From the NCBI GenBank assembly GCA_963814985.1, contig CAWFFV010000016.1:1-64000 (forward strand): a DNA stretch of 64,000 nt, given 5' to 3'. Positions within the stretch are counted from its first letter, which is position 1, and every line of letters starts with the position of its first letter. The translations under genes and the position numbers were made by a program. Shown here piece by piece: positions 1 to 9,174 of this stretch. This stretch comes from CAWFFV01 sp963814985. Lineage in GTDB: Bacteria > Chloroflexota > Ktedonobacteria > Ktedonobacterales > Ktedonobacteraceae. The notes beneath the pieces are model-generated. The model was given only the letters and a program-made list of their open reading frames with translations, did not search any database and was not told the origin of the DNA.

Positions 1-173
1 TTACGATGTACAATTGCCATGGAACAACCAGGCAGGAAGAAAGAACTCAGAAACTGGGGAAGAGCGTTTTCCGGTGCGAGCGGTGAGAAGAGATGGGGAG
101 CACACGAGCACTCCTGCGTATCTGGTGAGCGCGACTGGTCGACGGAAGAAAGACTTTCTATGTCAAGAGCTAA

Positions 174-616
174 AAGCCTATCAATGAAAAATTGAGAGAG
201 AAATTGGGATTGCTCTATGCACGTGGCTTCTATGGCATAACGCATCTGTTTCACCGACTCAGCCTGCCAAACGTTCTCAAACCGGCTCTTGGTGGACTCG
301 TTGTCGGGTTAATCGGGTTGGTCATCCCGCAAGCACTTGGCATGGGCTATGGTTGGTCCAATCGAGCAGGTACCTGAGCAGCAGCGAGGGCAAAGAACAG
401 TGGCGGAAACGATGAATCGACAGGTCCAGACACTGCATTCAGAAGAAACCCTGGAGACAGCACTCGAAGAACTTACCACACGCCATGTAAGCTGGGCACC
501 AGTGGTAGAGTCCGGAAATCAGGCTTGGGACAGCGTGTGGTTGGCATCTTAACGCTCTCCAGATCGTACACGCGTATCAGCAGGCGAAAGCAGAGACGCG
601 CACGCGAGCTTTCTAG
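174..616 (+). pseudogene. ClC chloride channel with CBS domain, decayed remnant
   Basis: The first reading frame (from about 174, after an in-frame TAA at 171-173) encodes a typical ClC helix run, LKPALGGLVVGLIG followed by ALGMGYGW. It then breaks. A second frame from about 337 encodes the start of a CBS domain (VAETMNRQVQTL, then RHVSWAPVVESG). A third frame ends the CBS domain (IVHAYQQAKAETRTRAF) at a TAG at 614-616. The pieces are collinear with the middle and C-terminal regulatory domain of a ClC antiporter or channel. The second half of the membrane domain is missing, and at least two frameshifts separate the segments. An intact homologue would move chloride across the cytoplasmic membrane. 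This copy cannot be functional. Confidence 0.7.
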
Positions 617-649
617 GCAAGCGCAAGAGATGTGTGTCAAGGAGGATCT

Positions 650-1126
650 ATGGCACTGGCTCATCGCCGTCCTTACGGCATCTATCGGTGGTTGGCAAAC
701 GCGCCCCTCTGGTTGTATCGGTTTGACCTGAGAGGCATTCTTGGTCACCGCATTCTCTGTCTGACCCATCGGGGACACAAGAGTGGACAGATCCGTCGGA
801 CGGTGCTGGAAGTCCTCTCCTATGACCGACAAACGAAAGAGGTTCTCGTGGTTTCCGGTTGGGAGGGAAAGACGGATTGGTATCGCAACATTCAGCATGA
901 GCCTGCACTTGAAGTGCAGATCGGGTGGATGCATTACCAGCCAACACAGAAATTTCTCTCGCCAGAGGAGACCGCTGATCTTCTCCTCACACTGTTTCGT
1001 CAGCATCCACAAGAGGTGCGATTCGTCGGGCAGCTATTGGGTATTGATCCCGGCGCTCCTCCGTCTGTCCTTCAAGCCCGCCTGAAAAGCTTCTTTCGTG
1101 GGGTTCGTTTTGGGGTACGGCAATGA
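650..1126 (+). CDS. Nitroreductase / deazaflavin-dependent oxidoreductase family protein
   Basis: 158-residue protein of the DDN-like split-barrel family (PF04075), which binds F420 or a flavin and reduces diverse substrates. The hallmark N-terminal part is seen: HRRPYGIYRWLANAPLWLYR, then LTHRGHKSGQIRRTVLEVL, the strand pair that contacts the cofactor phosphate. The central WYRNIQHEPALEVQIG segment is also typical. I place the start at the ATG at 650 because AAGGAGG lies at 639-645; an in-frame GTG at 632 would itself overlap that ribosome-binding site. It starts 34 bases after the ClC remnant, with no clear functional link. The exact cofactor is inferred from the family only. Confidence 0.85.
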   Translation: MALAHRRPYGIYRWLANAPLWLYRFDLRGILGHRILCLTHRGHKSGQIRRTVLEVLSYDRQTKEVLVVSGWEGKTDWYRNIQHEPALEVQIGWMHYQPTQKFLSPEETADLLLTLFRQHPQEVRFVGQLLGIDPGAPPSVLQARLKSFFRGVRFGVRQ

Positions 1127-1532
1127 TTTGTCGGGGAAAGGGCCATTTTCGCCTGTCTTTTCTCTTTTGGGGATCAGAACACTTGCGGTGCCGAAACAGC
1201 AAGGAAAGCCATCTGTTCACAGATGAAGGAACTGGTACAGATTCCGAAAAACGCACCAAAAGATGTCTGGCACCTCCTCTTCGTCTTCCACGAAATGCTG
1301 CGATTTTCTTACGTTGACAATTCAACAAATGAATGAGTTCTTCTCAGTGGCCTACAGCGCATGACGTTTCAAAGGTGATACAAGTGGCAAAGTCGATTTT
1401 CGTGCCTGGCTTGATATCCGGCAAATTCAAGCTGAGTGCGGGCGTCGTTTTTGACTTCGCCACCAGTATCAAAAGTGGACATGGGCCACTTTCTCCGCGG
1501 ACGTCATTTGGAGAAAGTCTAGTGAAAGGAGA

Positions 1533-1560
1533 TTCCTATGAAAAAGTTCCTATGAAAAAG
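1533..1560 (+). repeat. 14-bp tandem duplication over a start codon
   Basis: TTCCTATGAAAAAG occurs twice in direct tandem (1533-1546 and 1547-1560). Each copy holds an ATG. The first ATG (1538), best placed after GTGAAAGGAG, opens only a five-codon frame (MKKFL) whose TGA overlaps the second ATG (1552) as ATGA. The second ATG opens the small membrane-protein frame. The duplication therefore created a mini-cistron that is translationally coupled to the real one. Confidence 0.8.
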
Positions 1561-1725
1561 TTCGGTATCAGACTTCTACTTGCTGGCGTCTTTCTTCTCC
1601 TTGTTGTATTCATTACCGCCTTTGTCGATGCCTGGATCCACAATCATTCTTTCTCTTCGAGTGTACTTGCTCTCATGATCATTGCAACGTTGATAGCCGT
1701 CCTATTTCTGGCCCCTGAGTATTAG
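1552..1725 (+). CDS. Small two-helix membrane protein, unknown function
   Basis: 57 residues. The start MKKFGIRLLLAG is followed by a hydrophobic stretch (VFLLLVVFITAFV), a short polar loop with WIHNHS, and a second hydrophobic stretch (SVLALMIIATLIAVLFLA). It should cross the membrane twice. I do not recognise a family. The start is the second of two duplicated ATG codons, and the ribosome-binding site sits upstream of the first. It is followed after 13 bases by a frameshifted Na/Ca-exchanger fragment. It may be a short gene of its own or leftover coding sequence; the reading frame upstream to 1333 shows no convincing protein character. Confidence 0.45.
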   Translation: MKKFGIRLLLAGVFLLLVVFITAFVDAWIHNHSFSSSVLALMIIATLIAVLFLAPEY

Positions 1726-1738
1726 AGAAATTGGTGGC

Positions 1739-2132
1739 GTGATCGTGATGGTGCAGACGGGGCAAGCCTTCGCGGCGGACATCCATCTGTCACAGGCGAT
1801 TCTGGGTCTTGTGGTCCTTGCCGTGGCAACCTCTCTGCCCAATACCGTGGTTGCATTTACGCTGGCCCGATCCGTTGGGGCCTCCGCGTGCGTGGAGGAA
1901 GTCTTGAGCAGTAATAGCATCAATGCCACTTTGGGTATGGCATTTCCCTTACTCCTGTGGCAGCCCATCCATTCCGATCCCGCCCGGACTGTTGTTCCCG
2001 TATGTGCTCCTCATGGTGGTGCTCACGCTCATCATGCTGATTGGTGCGCTCAGGCAATGTGTAAGTCGTTTGACCGGGTTCCTACCGGTCCTGGTCTATG
2101 TCAGTTGGGCCGTGGTGCATGCCTTCGCATAA
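1739..2132 (+). pseudogene. Sodium/calcium exchanger, C-terminal fragment with frameshift
   Basis: The first frame reads LVVLAVATSLPNTVVAFTLA and ...VEEVLSSNSINATLG, the second alpha-repeat of a CaCA-family cation antiporter. It shifts frame near 1965-1990 and continues in another frame as YVLLMVVLTLIMLIG...LVYVSWAVVHAFA to a stop at 2132. Both parts match, in order, the C-terminal half of the intact exchanger encoded at 14532-15557 on the other strand. The N-terminal half is absent. This is therefore a truncated, frameshifted paralogue, probably left by a deletion. Confidence 0.75.
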
Positions 2133-2730
2133 CACCCTGGTCAAGAAGGAGAACACGCATATTCACACCGACGTAAAGTGTACATTTGGACATTTCTGGC
2201 CATTAATCCTGGCAAGTTACAAGCAAGCGAGTCCGACTGATGGTGTGAGGGGTATGTGATGTTTCTCCCTCTTTTCGTAACCGCATTGTGAGCCTGCAGT
2301 GCAAGAATAGAAAGATCAAGAGGCGACAGCGTGTTCGAAGCAGAAACGGAGAGGGCGCACACATTAGCTCCGCCCCAAAACTGACAGGGTTCCAGATCGT
2401 CACGAAGACGCTAAGCAGCGCTGTCGCACGTATGTCGTGCAAGCAAAGCAGACCGGTCTGGTTTCACCCGCTGGACGTCTGGCGTGGTTGCTGAGCAGGT
2501 TATGCACGACATGCGACCAGTGCCGGTCTTTGTCCGGCACTGGTCGCGTGAGGGTGAACCTCCCCGCAAGACGTCACCAAATAGCACTGGTGCCCTCGTT
2601 GGGCCTCTCCAAGTGATCAGCAAGCAGGCATCTGTTTGAAAAGCGAGAGATGATGGAAGAAGGAGAGGAACATACTCGTTGAATAGCGAATAAGGTGCAC
2701 ATACTGTGCTGCCTTCTGGAGAGATCTACC
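2133..2730. other. Gene-free stretch with one strong hairpin
   Basis: About 600 bases with no ORF that looks like protein. The only structure I see is a perfect 14-bp stem (2513-2526 with 2534-2547, loop TCTTTGT). It has no T-run on either side, so it is not a standard terminator. The last 35 bases form the leader of the phosphoketolase gene, with GGAGAGA before its ATG. Confidence 0.6.
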
Positions 2731-5086
2731 ATGACCTATCTTGATCAGACGCGTCTCCATTTGCTACACCAGTATTGGAACGCCGCGAACTACCTGACCG
2801 TCGGGCAAATCTATTTGCAGGACAATCCTCTACTCAGAGAACCATTATGCCCCGAACAGGTCAAACCGCGCTTACTGGGACATTGGGGAACATCCCAGGT
2901 CTCAATTTGTTATATGTCCACCTCAATCGGCTCATCATCGACCACGATGTGAATATGATCTACCTGGCAGGGCCCGGACATGGCGGACCGGCAGTGCTCG
3001 CCAATGTGTACCTGGAGGGGACCTATAGCGAGATATACCCCCACATCAGCCAGGATACCAAGGGGATGCGCCTGCTCTTCCGCCAGTTTTCGACGCCTGG
3101 AGGCGTTCCCAGCCATGTCAGCGTGCCTACACCGGTTCCATCCATGAGGGAGGCGAACTCGGCTATGTGCTGGTGCATGCCTTTGGTGCGGCCTTTGACA
3201 ATCCTGATCTGATCGTGGCCGCAATCGTCGGTGATGGCGAAGCAGAGACCGGGCCACTGGAGGGTTCCTGGAAGAGCCTGGATTTCTTAGATCCGGTGCG
3301 TGATGGGGCAGTTCTGCCTATCTTGCACCTGAATGGTTACAAGATTTCTGGACCAACGGTGCTGGGGCGTCAGCGCGACGAGCAAATCAAGCATTTGCTC
3401 TCAGGTCACGGCTACGATGTGCACTTCGTAGAGGGCGATGAGCCAATGGCGGTCCATCAAGCCTTGGCAGAGACGCTGGACACCTGTTATGAAAAAATTC
3501 GCTCCTATCAAGTGGATGCTCGTCGTCATGGCTTTACGAAACGACCACCATGGCCAGCTATTGTCATGCGCACCCCTAAAGGGTGGACAGGACCCAAAGA
3601 GGTCGATGGCCTTCCCGTAGAAGGCACGTTCCGTGCGCACCAGGTTCCGGTGACTGACGTGAGGACAAAGCCAGAGCATCTGCATATCCTTGAGGAGTGG
3701 ATGCGGAGTTACCAGCCAGAAGTGCTCTTTGATGAGCAGGGACATGTCCTCTCGGAGTTGGCACAACTCGCGCCAAAGGGAGAACGTCGGATGAGCGCCA
3801 ACTCGCACTCCAATGGTGGCAAGCTTCTGATCGACCTGGATCTGCCTCCATTCATCGACTACGCCATTGAAGTCAAACAACCCGCGACTGAGCGCCATGA
3901 ATCGACGCGCCTGTTTGGGAAGATGATGCGCGACATCTTTACCAGGAACGCCATACAGCACAATTTTCGCCTCTTCTGTCCTGATGAAACCAATTCAAAC
4001 CACCTCGGCAACGTTTTTGAGGTGGAGAATCGCTGTTTTATAGAACCCATGATCGCGATAGATGACCACCTGTCCCCAGACGGGCGCGTGATGGAGGTAC
4101 TCAGCGAACATCTCTGTCATGGGTGGTTAGAAGGCTACCTGTTAACCGGACGACACGGCGTGTTTGCGAGCTATGAGGCATTTGCGATGATCTCGGCTTC
4201 CATGACGGTACAACATGCCAAATGGCTGGAAAAGAGCCTCACCCTTCCCTGGCGCATGCCCATCGCGTCTCTGAACCTCTTGCTGACGTCGACCTGTTGG
4301 CGCAACGATCACAACGGGTTCAGCCATCAAGGCCCCGGACTCATCGACACCGTTCTCTCGAAGAAAGCGACAGTGGCACGCATCTATCTGCCACCCGATG
4401 CGAATTGCCTGCTCTCGGTGGCCGATCACTGTTTGCGTAGCCGCGATTATGTGAACCTGATCGTCATCGATAAACAGCCGCAACTGCAATGGCTCTCCAT
4501 GGAGGAAGCGGTCGCGCACTGCACGAGCGGCCTCTCCGCCTGGCACTGGGCAAGCAACGACGAGTACCTTGAGCCGGACGTCGTGCTAGCCTGCGCCGGG
4601 GATATTCCCACGCTAGAGACGGTTGCCGCTGCCTGGTGGCTGCGCCATCACCTGCCAGAACTAAAGGTGCGTGTGGTTAACGTTGTCGATCTCATGAGGC
4701 TCTTTCCGCCAGAGCTACATCCCCATGGCATGGAAAACGCGACCTTTATCGAGCACTTCACTCAGGACAGGCCCGTGGTGTTTGCGTACCATGGGTATCC
4801 ACGTGCCATTCATGAGATCATACATGGGCGTCCCCATGTGGACCGTTTCCACGTGCGAGGTTTCATCGATGAGGGAACCACGACCACTCCCTTTGATATG
4901 GTGGTGCTCAATAAGATGAGCCGCTATCATCTTTGTATCGAGGCGATGCGGCGGGTTGAGCGCGTGCGAGGGCTGACCCCAGCGTTGATTGCTGAATGCA
5001 ATGATCTGCTTACCAGGCACGATGCCTATGTCCGTGCCAATTTCGAAGATATGCCGGAGGTGCAGGAGTGGGTATGGACGAATTAA
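2731..5086 (+). pseudogene. xfp: Xylulose-5-phosphate/fructose-6-phosphate phosphoketolase, two frameshifts
   Basis: Thiamine-diphosphate phosphoketolase, which cleaves xylulose-5-P or fructose-6-P to acetyl-P plus a triose or tetrose phosphate. The N-terminus (ANYLTVGQIYLQDNPLL, then GHWGTS), the ThDP-binding GDGEAETGP, LHLNGYKISGPTVLGR and C-terminal YVRANFEDMPEVQ are all typical. The span corresponds to about 785 residues, the family's normal length. Two single-base losses interrupt it: one C in the run at about 2896-2899 (GTS then PGLN in another frame), and one C at 3132-3133 (TP then GSIHEGGEL). From about 3135 to the stop the frame is open. Both lesions lie in C-runs, so sequencing error is as likely as real inactivation. 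If functional, it feeds acetyl-P/acetate metabolism. Confidence 0.85.
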
Positions 5087-5122
5087 ATGGGGAGAAAGTA
5101 TCTCAAAACAGAGGAGACGCTG

Positions 5123-5632
5123 ATGAAAACCAGAAACCATTCCCAACAAGCAAAACCTGTGCCCTCTGCGCGACAGGCAGAGATTACATCACTCTCGCTG
5201 ACAGCGCTACAGGCTCATCTTGGTGCAACGCTGGATGGCCTGAGCACTGCTAAAGCACATGAGCGGCTGGCTCACGATGGTTACAACGAATTAACCGAAA
5301 AGCGCGTATATCCTCTTTTACGCCTCTTATCCTCATTTTGGGGACCCATTCCCTGGATGATCGAGGTGGCAGCTATTCTCTCTGTGGTAGTACAACACTG
5401 GGCCGACTTTGGGATCATCCTGGCCTTATTGGTAATGAACGCCCTGGTGGGCTTCTGGGAGGAGTACCAGGCCGACACGACCATTGCCGCCCTCAAGTCG
5501 CATCTGGCCCTGCAAGCCCGCGTCAAGCGAGATGGTGCATGGGTCACCATCCCTACGCGTGAACTGGTGCCTGGTGACCTCATCCATCTGCTCGTCGGAG
5601 CGATTATTCCAGCCGACGCCAAATTACAGTGA
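5123..5632 (+). pseudogene. P-type H+-ATPase, N-terminal fragment
   Basis: The first 170 residues of a plasma-membrane-type (P3A) cation ATPase: N-terminal domain (LTALQAHLGATLDGLS...YNELTEK), first membrane hairpin (FWGPIPWMIEVAAILSVVV, then GIILALLVMNALVGFWEE) and the start of the actuator domain (RELVPGDLIHLLVGAIIPAD). The coding sequence then runs into the left end of a TnpB element and stops. The phosphorylation (DKTG), nucleotide-binding and remaining membrane parts are not found on the far side of the element, so the insertion was accompanied by a deletion. Start chosen at 5123 because of GAGGAG six bases upstream; it follows the phosphoketolase stop by 36 bases. Confidence 0.8.
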
Positions 5633-5655
5633 CTGGCCCAGAAAGCCCCTGTGAT

Positions 5656-5847
5656 TTATCCAGGGGATGAATGGGCGTTCCTTGTTTGGGGCTTGTGTTG
5701 TGGGGCATAGGTTGGGTCATTCCACGCTAAGTATGCATCGAGTGCCCTTCGTACAATTTCCGCCTCCGACAAGTTTTCTTCTTTGCTCATCTTCTCTAAA
5801 CGTTCTACCTGCTTCTCAGTAAAGTAAATGTTTTTGCGTGTTCGCAT
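5656..5847 (-). CDS. Ribbon-helix-helix (CopG-type) regulator of the TnpB element
   Basis: 63 residues. The core RKNIYFTEKQVERLEKMSKE, then LSEAEIVRRALDAYL, is a beta-strand plus two-helix RHH fold like CopG antirepressors and antitoxins. A Pro/His-rich tail ends at the element's left-end hairpin. Start at the ATG (5847), preceded by AAGGGG; a GTG directly before it is possible. The gene is divergent from tnpB. The intergenic region holds a near-perfect 20-bp palindrome inside the tnpB promoter spacer, so it probably represses tnpB and itself. There is no toxin gene beside it, which argues against a conventional toxin-antitoxin pair. Confidence 0.75.
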   Translation of the reverse strand: MRTRKNIYFTEKQVERLEKMSKEENLSEAEIVRRALDAYLAWNDPTYAPQHKPQTRNAHSSPG

Positions 5848-5863
5848 CACGGCCCCTTCTTTC

Positions 5864-5892
5864 TTGACTACATCGTAATTATGATGTATAAT
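5864..5892 (+). promoter_or_regulatory. tnpB promoter with palindromic operator in the spacer
   Basis: TTGACT (5864-5869), 17 bases, TATAAT (5887-5892). The spacer and the first bases of the -10 form a 20-bp near-palindrome, TACATCGTAATTATGATGTA (5870-5889), with one mismatched pair type. An RHH dimer bound there would block RNA polymerase. The divergent RHH gene starts at 5847. Because transcription should begin near 5899, the ATG at 5881 cannot be the tnpB start. Confidence 0.65.
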
Positions 5893-5925
5893 CGTAGCAC
5901 ATCAAACGAGAGAGGACAAGAGGCG

Positions 5926-7122
5926 GTGCTCATCTACGAGTACAAATTGGATGGCACGAGTGCGCAATATGCAGCCATCGAGGAAGCGATACGCATTGTG
6001 CAGTTCATTCGCAACAAATGCCTACGCAAGTGGATGGATGGGCGTGGCGTCTCGCAGAACGATTTGCAATGCTATTGTGCTGTACTTGCCAAAGAGTACT
6101 CGTTTGCTTCTCTCCTCAACTCACAAGCCCGTCAAGCGGCTGCGGATCGTGCCTGGTTTGCCATCTCTCGCTTCTATGAGAACTGCCGGACAAAGAAGCC
6201 TGGGAAGAAGGGATACCCAAAGTTTCAGCACAACAACCGTAGTGTAGAGTACAAGGCAACGGGTTGGAAATTAGAGCCAGATGGAAAACATATCACCTTC
6301 ACGGATGGGTGTGGGATTGGGTGTCTCCGCTTGATTGGAACCCGTGACATTGAAATATTTCCTGTTAAACAGATCAAGCGCGTTCGGATCGTACGGCGTG
6401 CTGATGGCTACTACTGCCAGTTCGAAGTCCTGGCAGATCGTTTCATCTCGCATACGCCCACAGGGAAGCAGATCGGAATTGATGTAGGACTCAAAGCCTA
6501 CTATACCGACTCAGAAGGCTGTACCGTAGAGAACCCGCGCCACTATCGCAAAGCTGAAAAGCGACTCAAAAGACTTCATCGTCAACTCTCTCGCAAGCAG
6601 AAGAAAAGCAGTAACCGTAAGAAATCACGAAAAATTTTAGCAAAAGCGTATTTGAAGGTGCAAAGGCAGCGTGAAGATTTTGCCAGAAAGACGGCAAACA
6701 CGTTAGTCACGTCTTGCGACCTGATTGCCTTTGAAAACCTCAAGATACGCAATCTGGTGAAGAATTGTCATCTGGCAAAGAGCATTCATGACGCAGGTTG
6801 GGGAACGTTCCTGCAATGGGTGAAAGCCTATGGAGCCATGCACAACATCCCTGTGATAGCTGTGGCTCCTCAGTTCACGAGCCAGAATTGTTCGGATTGT
6901 GGCACGCTGGTCAAGAAAAGCTTAAGCGTGCGGACCCATATCTGCCAGGAATGCGGTGTGGTGTTGGATCGCGATCATAATGCCGCTCTCAACATTTTGC
7001 AGAAAGCATTGCAACGTAGCGTGGGGCACACGCGAACCGATGAGCGCGACTCATCAAACGCTTCTGGAGATCTGGCCTCTACTGCTTCCTCCAAACGGAG
7101 AAGTGGCAAGTCGGGTCGCTGA
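5926..7122 (+). CDS. tnpB: RNA-guided endonuclease TnpB
   Basis: 398 residues from the GTG at 5926. RuvC catalytic residues are visible: Asp in GIDVGLKAY, Glu in IAFENLKIRNL and Asp in DRDHNAALNIL. A four-Cys zinc ribbon (NCSDCG, then CQEC) sits between the last two. The N-terminal helix-turn-helix/REC part and the Lys/Arg-rich helix (KRLKRLHRQLSRKQKKSS) are typical. TnpB cuts DNA guided by an omega-RNA transcribed from the element's 3' end, here expected over about 7000-7155. GTG is preferred because the ATG at 5881 lies within the promoter. The Gly-rich Ser/Arg tail (SSKRRSGKSGR) is dispensable in homologues. Confidence 0.9.
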   Translation: MLIYEYKLDGTSAQYAAIEEAIRIVQFIRNKCLRKWMDGRGVSQNDLQCYCAVLAKEYSFASLLNSQARQAAADRAWFAISRFYENCRTKKPGKKGYPKFQHNNRSVEYKATGWKLEPDGKHITFTDGCGIGCLRLIGTRDIEIFPVKQIKRVRIVRRADGYYCQFEVLADRFISHTPTGKQIGIDVGLKAYYTDSEGCTVENPRHYRKAEKRLKRLHRQLSRKQKKSSNRKKSRKILAKAYLKVQRQREDFARKTANTLVTSCDLIAFENLKIRNLVKNCHLAKSIHDAGWGTFLQWVKAYGAMHNIPVIAVAPQFTSQNCSDCGTLVKKSLSVRTHICQECGVVLDRDHNAALNILQKALQRSVGHTRTDERDSSNASGDLASTASSKRRSGKSGR

Positions 7123-7213
7123 AGGAAGAATCCCCCGCGCTTTAGCCGGGGGAGTGTCAAGATGATGACAAGAGTACTGACATTCGATGTTGCAGGAAGA
7201 CAAAGAAAGGAGC

Positions 7214-7681
7214 ATGATGATGACCGACTTGATTGTCATTGCCTACGGAGAACAATCTCAAGCGAATACTGTCATTACCGCATTCCATCATTTACAATCT
7301 GAGGGCTGGATCGAGATAGAAGACGCTGCCTACATCACTATAGACAGTGATGGGAAGGTCAGGGCGCATCAGGATAGAGCTCTCACTTAGCAGATATAAG
7401 AGACAGGACCATTATGGGGAATCCTGCTCAAAATGCTCTTCTCGAGTATTTCCCAAATCGTTTCAAACGCTCCCGAAACGGGGCTAGCCGGGGCACTGGC
7501 TTACGATGTGGCTTCCTCGGCAATTGGGATATCTTCTGAGATCTCAGCAACGCTTGCCAACTACGGATTTGATGATGCATTTGTCCAAAATCTCAGAACG
7601 CACATGCTTCTGAACCATCTCCACCATTTTTGGGGTGGAGTTAAGGTTGCTATCACCAGCCGCAAAGTAAGAACCAGATGA
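7214..7681 (+). pseudogene. DUF1269-type membrane protein, broken
   Basis: A fragment from the ATG at 7214 (AAAGGAG just upstream) encodes MMMTDLIVIAYGEQSQANTV...DSDGKVRAHQDRALT, the start of the DUF1269 family, and stops at 7390. A second frame from 7433 holds IGISSEISATLANYGFDDAF, matching the C-terminal part. The glycine-rich membrane segment that should lie between is lost. The family's role is not established. The gene lies directly after the right end of the TnpB element. Confidence 0.55.
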
Positions 7682-7851
7682 CACCTCTCCAGTAACATGC
7701 TTGACGTACGTGAAAAGTCGCAACGTGAGCAAAAAAGGTAGCTGGATCAGGACAACTAAACCATGTGATGCTGGACAAGGGGGATCAGTCCCTATGACGG
7801 AAAAAGAGGTGTCAGAAACCTGAGAACAAGCCTGGTGAGATCACATCTCTT

Positions 7852-8685
7852 TCAGGACTGCAGGAACTCTTGCATTTTTGCTCGAATCTCGTGGTCGTGG
7901 GAGCTAAACCACATCAGATGACTCTCGGCCTCAGAAATGAAGAGTTGAGCCTGAGCAATATGCTTCTCTACAGAGACAGCATGTGATGAATCGACCAGAC
8001 CATCGTATTTGCTGATAATGACTAAGACAGGAGCTCTCACCCGGCCCAGATCTCCACAATGATGATGGATGTCATGGAGAAATCCTGATCCCGAACGTGA
8101 AGCTTACAAAAAGGCAAGGGCTGCTTGCTGCTGATCAGGACTCATCACAGAGAGCACCTGATCGATTGGGAGCCTCGTGAGACCCCACATCAGACTTTTG
8201 AGCGCTGCCTGAGGTGCAACATGTCCAAACCTTCGGAAAGCTGCCCAGACCATTCCTTCTAGCACAGGATTGAAGAACAGATAGGTCAGGAAACGTATCA
8301 TTCCACTGGCATATCTGCCATCTATTGCGGCGTTCTGCAACATCACTTTGCTGACTCGTTCGGGATGGCGGCCAGCCAGTTGCAAGGCGGTTGGTCCACC
8401 TGCTGAGATCCCCACTACGATCACCTGATCTAGTTGGAGATGATCAAGCAAGCTCACCAGGGCATCAGCAAAGGCTTCGGCACGCTTTCCTGTAGATGAA
8501 GGGGTTCTGCCGTAACCAGATCTTGATGGGATGATCAATTGATAGCCCTGCGCCAGAAAGAAAGCCTCATGCCCCAGTGGTGAATGGCAGTTCGTATGTC
8601 CACCGTTCAACACCAGCACCGCCGGACCTTGCCCCACGCTTCGATACTCAATCAGTCCCAATTCTGTTCGTACAAGATGACTCAT
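7852..8685 (-). pseudogene. Alpha/beta hydrolase with one in-frame stop codon
   Basis: A full-length hydrolase frame (about 277 codons) interrupted only by a TAA at 8104-8106. Before the stop are the oxyanion region (LVLNGGHTN) and nucleophile elbow (GISAGG). After it, still in the same frame, are the acid (SKYDGLVD) and catalytic His (EAESHLMW). All three triad residues are thus present but on different sides of the stop. The start ATG overlaps the stop of the upstream membrane protein (ATGA), making it the last gene of a four-gene operon. A distal GTG at 8040 could give only a fragment. The substrate is not predictable. Single nonsense mutation, readthrough or base-call error are all possible. 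Confidence 0.8.
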
Positions 8686-9143
8686 CTGTTCCGCTTTTTT
8701 TTCCTTCCCATTGCCCAGACACCTTGATGCCGATAGGTTTGGATCATCCAGAAGGCAAAACCTAGCTCAGTGAACCCAACTCCCACTCGAAACAGGCTAT
8801 ACCAGACCGGATAGGGATTGGGAAAAACGCCCATGAGCAGCAACCCTTCAATTGGGATCTGAATGACTGAGCCAGTAAAGGCAAGGAGAATCCCCCAGAA
8901 GAGCCAGCGCCAACGGTGGAGCACTCCATACATCAGCATGCCGAGAAAGGCGATCAAGACACCCAAAAACAGGAGCACAGGCCAGGGGTAACGCTCAGTC
9001 GGCACCCATCCAGGCCAGAGGGTTGTGGTATAGATCGATGGCTCGATGGCGAAAATGATCAACAAGCTCACCAGGAGCAGGCCCACATACATGATGAGTG
9101 CTTTTTCCAACAGCTTGATTGGAGCAGGATGTGTGATAGTCAT
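8682..9143 (-). CDS. Four-helix membrane protein, unknown function
   Basis: 153 residues from the ATG at 9143 (AAGGAAAG upstream). Four hydrophobic segments: MYVGLLLVSLLIIFAIE, PVLLFLGVLIAFLGMLMYGV, LFWGILLAFTGSVIQIPIEG, and VGVGFTELGFAFWMIQTY, ending in a basic tail (RKKKRNR). I do not recognise the family. It lies between a TetR regulator and an alpha/beta hydrolase, overlapping the latter by ATGA, so the two are translationally coupled. A role in sensing or exporting the TetR ligand is possible but unsupported. Confidence 0.65.
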   Translation of the reverse strand: MTITHPAPIKLLEKALIMYVGLLLVSLLIIFAIEPSIYTTTLWPGWVPTERYPWPVLLFLGVLIAFLGMLMYGVLHRWRWLFWGILLAFTGSVIQIPIEGLLLMGVFPNPYPVWYSLFRVGVGFTELGFAFWMIQTYRHQGVWAMGRKKKRNR

Positions 9144-9174
9144 GGCTTCTTTCCTTGCCAACAACGGCTACGCT

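Larger units (their letters stand above)
5628..7160 (+). mobile_element. IS200/IS605-like TnpB element with RHH gene (no TnpA)
   Basis: The bounds are approximate. The left end carries the hairpin CCCCTG-N9-CAGGGG (5646-5666). The right end carries CCCCCG-N9-CGGGGG (7132-7152), both of the kind seen at IS200/IS605 ends. Between them lie a ribbon-helix-helix gene on the minus strand and tnpB on the plus strand. There is no Y1 transposase (tnpA), so movement would need one in trans. A TTAC tetranucleotide (5624-5627) stands directly before the left end, in the interrupted ATPase; TTAC is a known target type in this family, but its use here is inference. Confidence 0.75.

Noticed and set aside
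473..1012. A 179-codon minus-strand frame
   Set aside because: It is antisense to the CBS fragment and the deazaflavin-dependent oxidoreductase gene, and has no family features.
2513..2547. Rho-independent terminator
   Set aside because: Perfect stem but no T-run on either strand and no gene ending nearby in a suitable direction.
5656..5847. Toxin-antitoxin pair formed by the CopG-like gene
   Set aside because: No toxin-sized gene adjoins it. Its neighbour is tnpB and it lies inside the element's ends.
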